The notes beneath the pieces are model-generated. The model did not search any database and had not been told where the DNA came from. It was given only the letters and a program-made list of their open reading frames with translations. From assembly GCF_019400745.1 (NCBI RefSeq), contig NZ_WJIB01000010.1:62001-126000 (forward strand): a DNA stretch of 64,000 bases, written 5' to 3'. Shown here in pieces: positions 63,582-64,000 of this stretch. The position numbers and the translations under genes were made by a program. Source of the stretch: Cohnella sp. CFH 77786 (GTDB taxonomy: Bacteria > Bacillota > Bacilli > Paenibacillales > Paenibacillaceae). Each line of letters begins with the position of its first letter. Position 1 is the first letter of the stretch.

Positions 63582-63610
63582 ATTATATATCTAATAATAG
63601 GGGATGTAAA
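63582..63610 (-). promoter_or_regulatory. Sigma-A promoter of the mannosidase operon
   Basis: On the minus strand TTTACA (complement of 63605-63610), a 17-nt spacer and TATAAT (complement of 63582-63587). Nearby A/T-rich dyads (GATATACC.. / ..TATATC) could be the LacI-type operator. Confidence 0.8.
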
Positions 63611-63697
63611 CAAAAGTATATTCCTAATTTCAAAAATCAAGGCTATTTGATATATTGAAATTGAATAAAATGTTATACCATCTCTCGAAAAGACCCA

Positions 63698-63724
63698 TAA
63701 AAAAAACCCCAGCTCTTGGGGTTT
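63698..63724 (-). terminator. Terminator of the LacI-type regulator gene
   Basis: On the minus strand AACCCC / GGGGTT arms around 7 nt, followed by about eight T. It separates the regulator from the mannosidase promoter. Confidence 0.85.
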
Positions 63725-63749
63725 CACTACACCGTTCCACGCTTAAGGT

Positions 63750-64000
63750 TCATTCTTTCTCCATGGAGATGACGCTGTTTCTTTCGACCCACTGCACGGG
63801 CACGACAACCGGACGGAAGCCCGTGTTTTTCTTTTCGATGATGTCCACGATGATTTTGGCGGCATTCTGACCGATCTCGTAATAGTTCTGCCCGACGGTC
63901 GTGAGGGGCACTTGAGCATATCCGGCGTTCTCTTCGTTATCGAATCCGACGATCGACAGCTGTTCCGGCACTTGAATGCCGGCCTGCTGGCAAGCCTTGA
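63750..64000 (-). CDS. LacI-family transcriptional regulator, 3' part
   Basis: The frame is open to the right window edge, so only the C-terminal 83 residues are seen: KACQQAGIQVPEQLSIVGF, then LTTVGQNYYEIGQNAAKIIVD, matching the sugar-binding domain of LacI/GalR regulators. The N-terminal HTH lies outside. It probably controls the GH38 operon next to it, by position. Confidence 0.9.
   Translation of the reverse strand, partial: KACQQAGIQVPEQLSIVGFDNEENAGYAQVPLTTVGQNYYEIGQNAAKIIVDIIEKKNTGFRPVVVPVQWVERNSVISMEKE

Overview
The window looks like chromosomal DNA of a high-GC, spore-forming member of the Paenibacillaceae (Paenibacillus/Cohnella type). This is inferred from Gram-positive RBSs (AGGAGG), frequent GTG/TTG starts, spore genes (two CotF-like coat proteins, a KinB-like kinase, a YheC/D-type ATP-grasp protein), an S-layer-homology surface protein and Firmicute-type regulators. 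No rRNA, tRNA, prophage, insertion sequence or CRISPR was recognised.

Layout. 1-3.2 kb: a metal-related permease pair (YcgR/YcgQ type), hairpin repeat array A, and the copper sensor CsoR with its palindromic operator. 3.5-9.6 kb: topoisomerase III, a molybdopterin oxidoreductase and a membrane transporter. 9.7-16 kb: a response regulator, a secreted FG-GAP/Calx-beta/SLH protein, a lipoprotein, a histidine kinase and xanthine phosphoribosyltransferase. 16-19.3 kb: an MFS transporter remnant, an SgrR-like regulator, a small protein and array B. 19.3-23.4 kb: an ATP-grasp protein divergent from a three-gene cassette (AMP ligase, SbnA, SbnB) predicted to make and activate L-2,3-diaminopropionate.

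23.7-37.1 kb: a c-di-GMP-I riboswitch with a terminator precedes a complete monoderm Tad/Flp pilus locus (DUF192, Flp, prepilin peptidase, TadE, TadG-like, CpaB, TadZ, TadA, TadB, TadC). It runs on into a GT2 glycosyltransferase, a methyltransferase, a GT-C-like protein and two tandem PIG-V-like mannosyltransferases. The likely logic is c-di-GMP-controlled synthesis of a possibly glycosylated pilus.

37.2-41 kb: a promoter/terminator pair, secreted and cell-wall proteins (NlpC/P60, L,D-transpeptidase) and two cold-shock-associated genes. 41-46.8 kb: a self-contained fructose PTS operon, fruR-fruK-EIIBC-EIIA-HPr-EI. 46.9-54.9 kb: array C, an azoreductase, two small proteins, a LigD-type polymerase, RNase HI, a sporulation-type kinase, coat proteins and a FUSC-ACT fusion.

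55-56.7 kb: hflX behind a long leader with a 12-codon peptide (MIQSIRVRSLRA), a terminator and a matching antiterminator segment. This is the architecture of drug-induced ribosome-stalling attenuation. 57-64 kb: a carbohydrate region in decay, with an intact iolB between remnants of iolA and an iolC-like kinase, a sugar-phosphate isomerase, an aldo/keto reductase, an internally deleted GH125 and an intact GH38 alpha-mannosidase, with a LacI regulator at the edge.

The most unusual non-coding structure is three intergenic arrays of about 50-52 bp units, each unit carrying an inverted repeat, plus a fourth set of three 22-bp palindromes at the same spacing.
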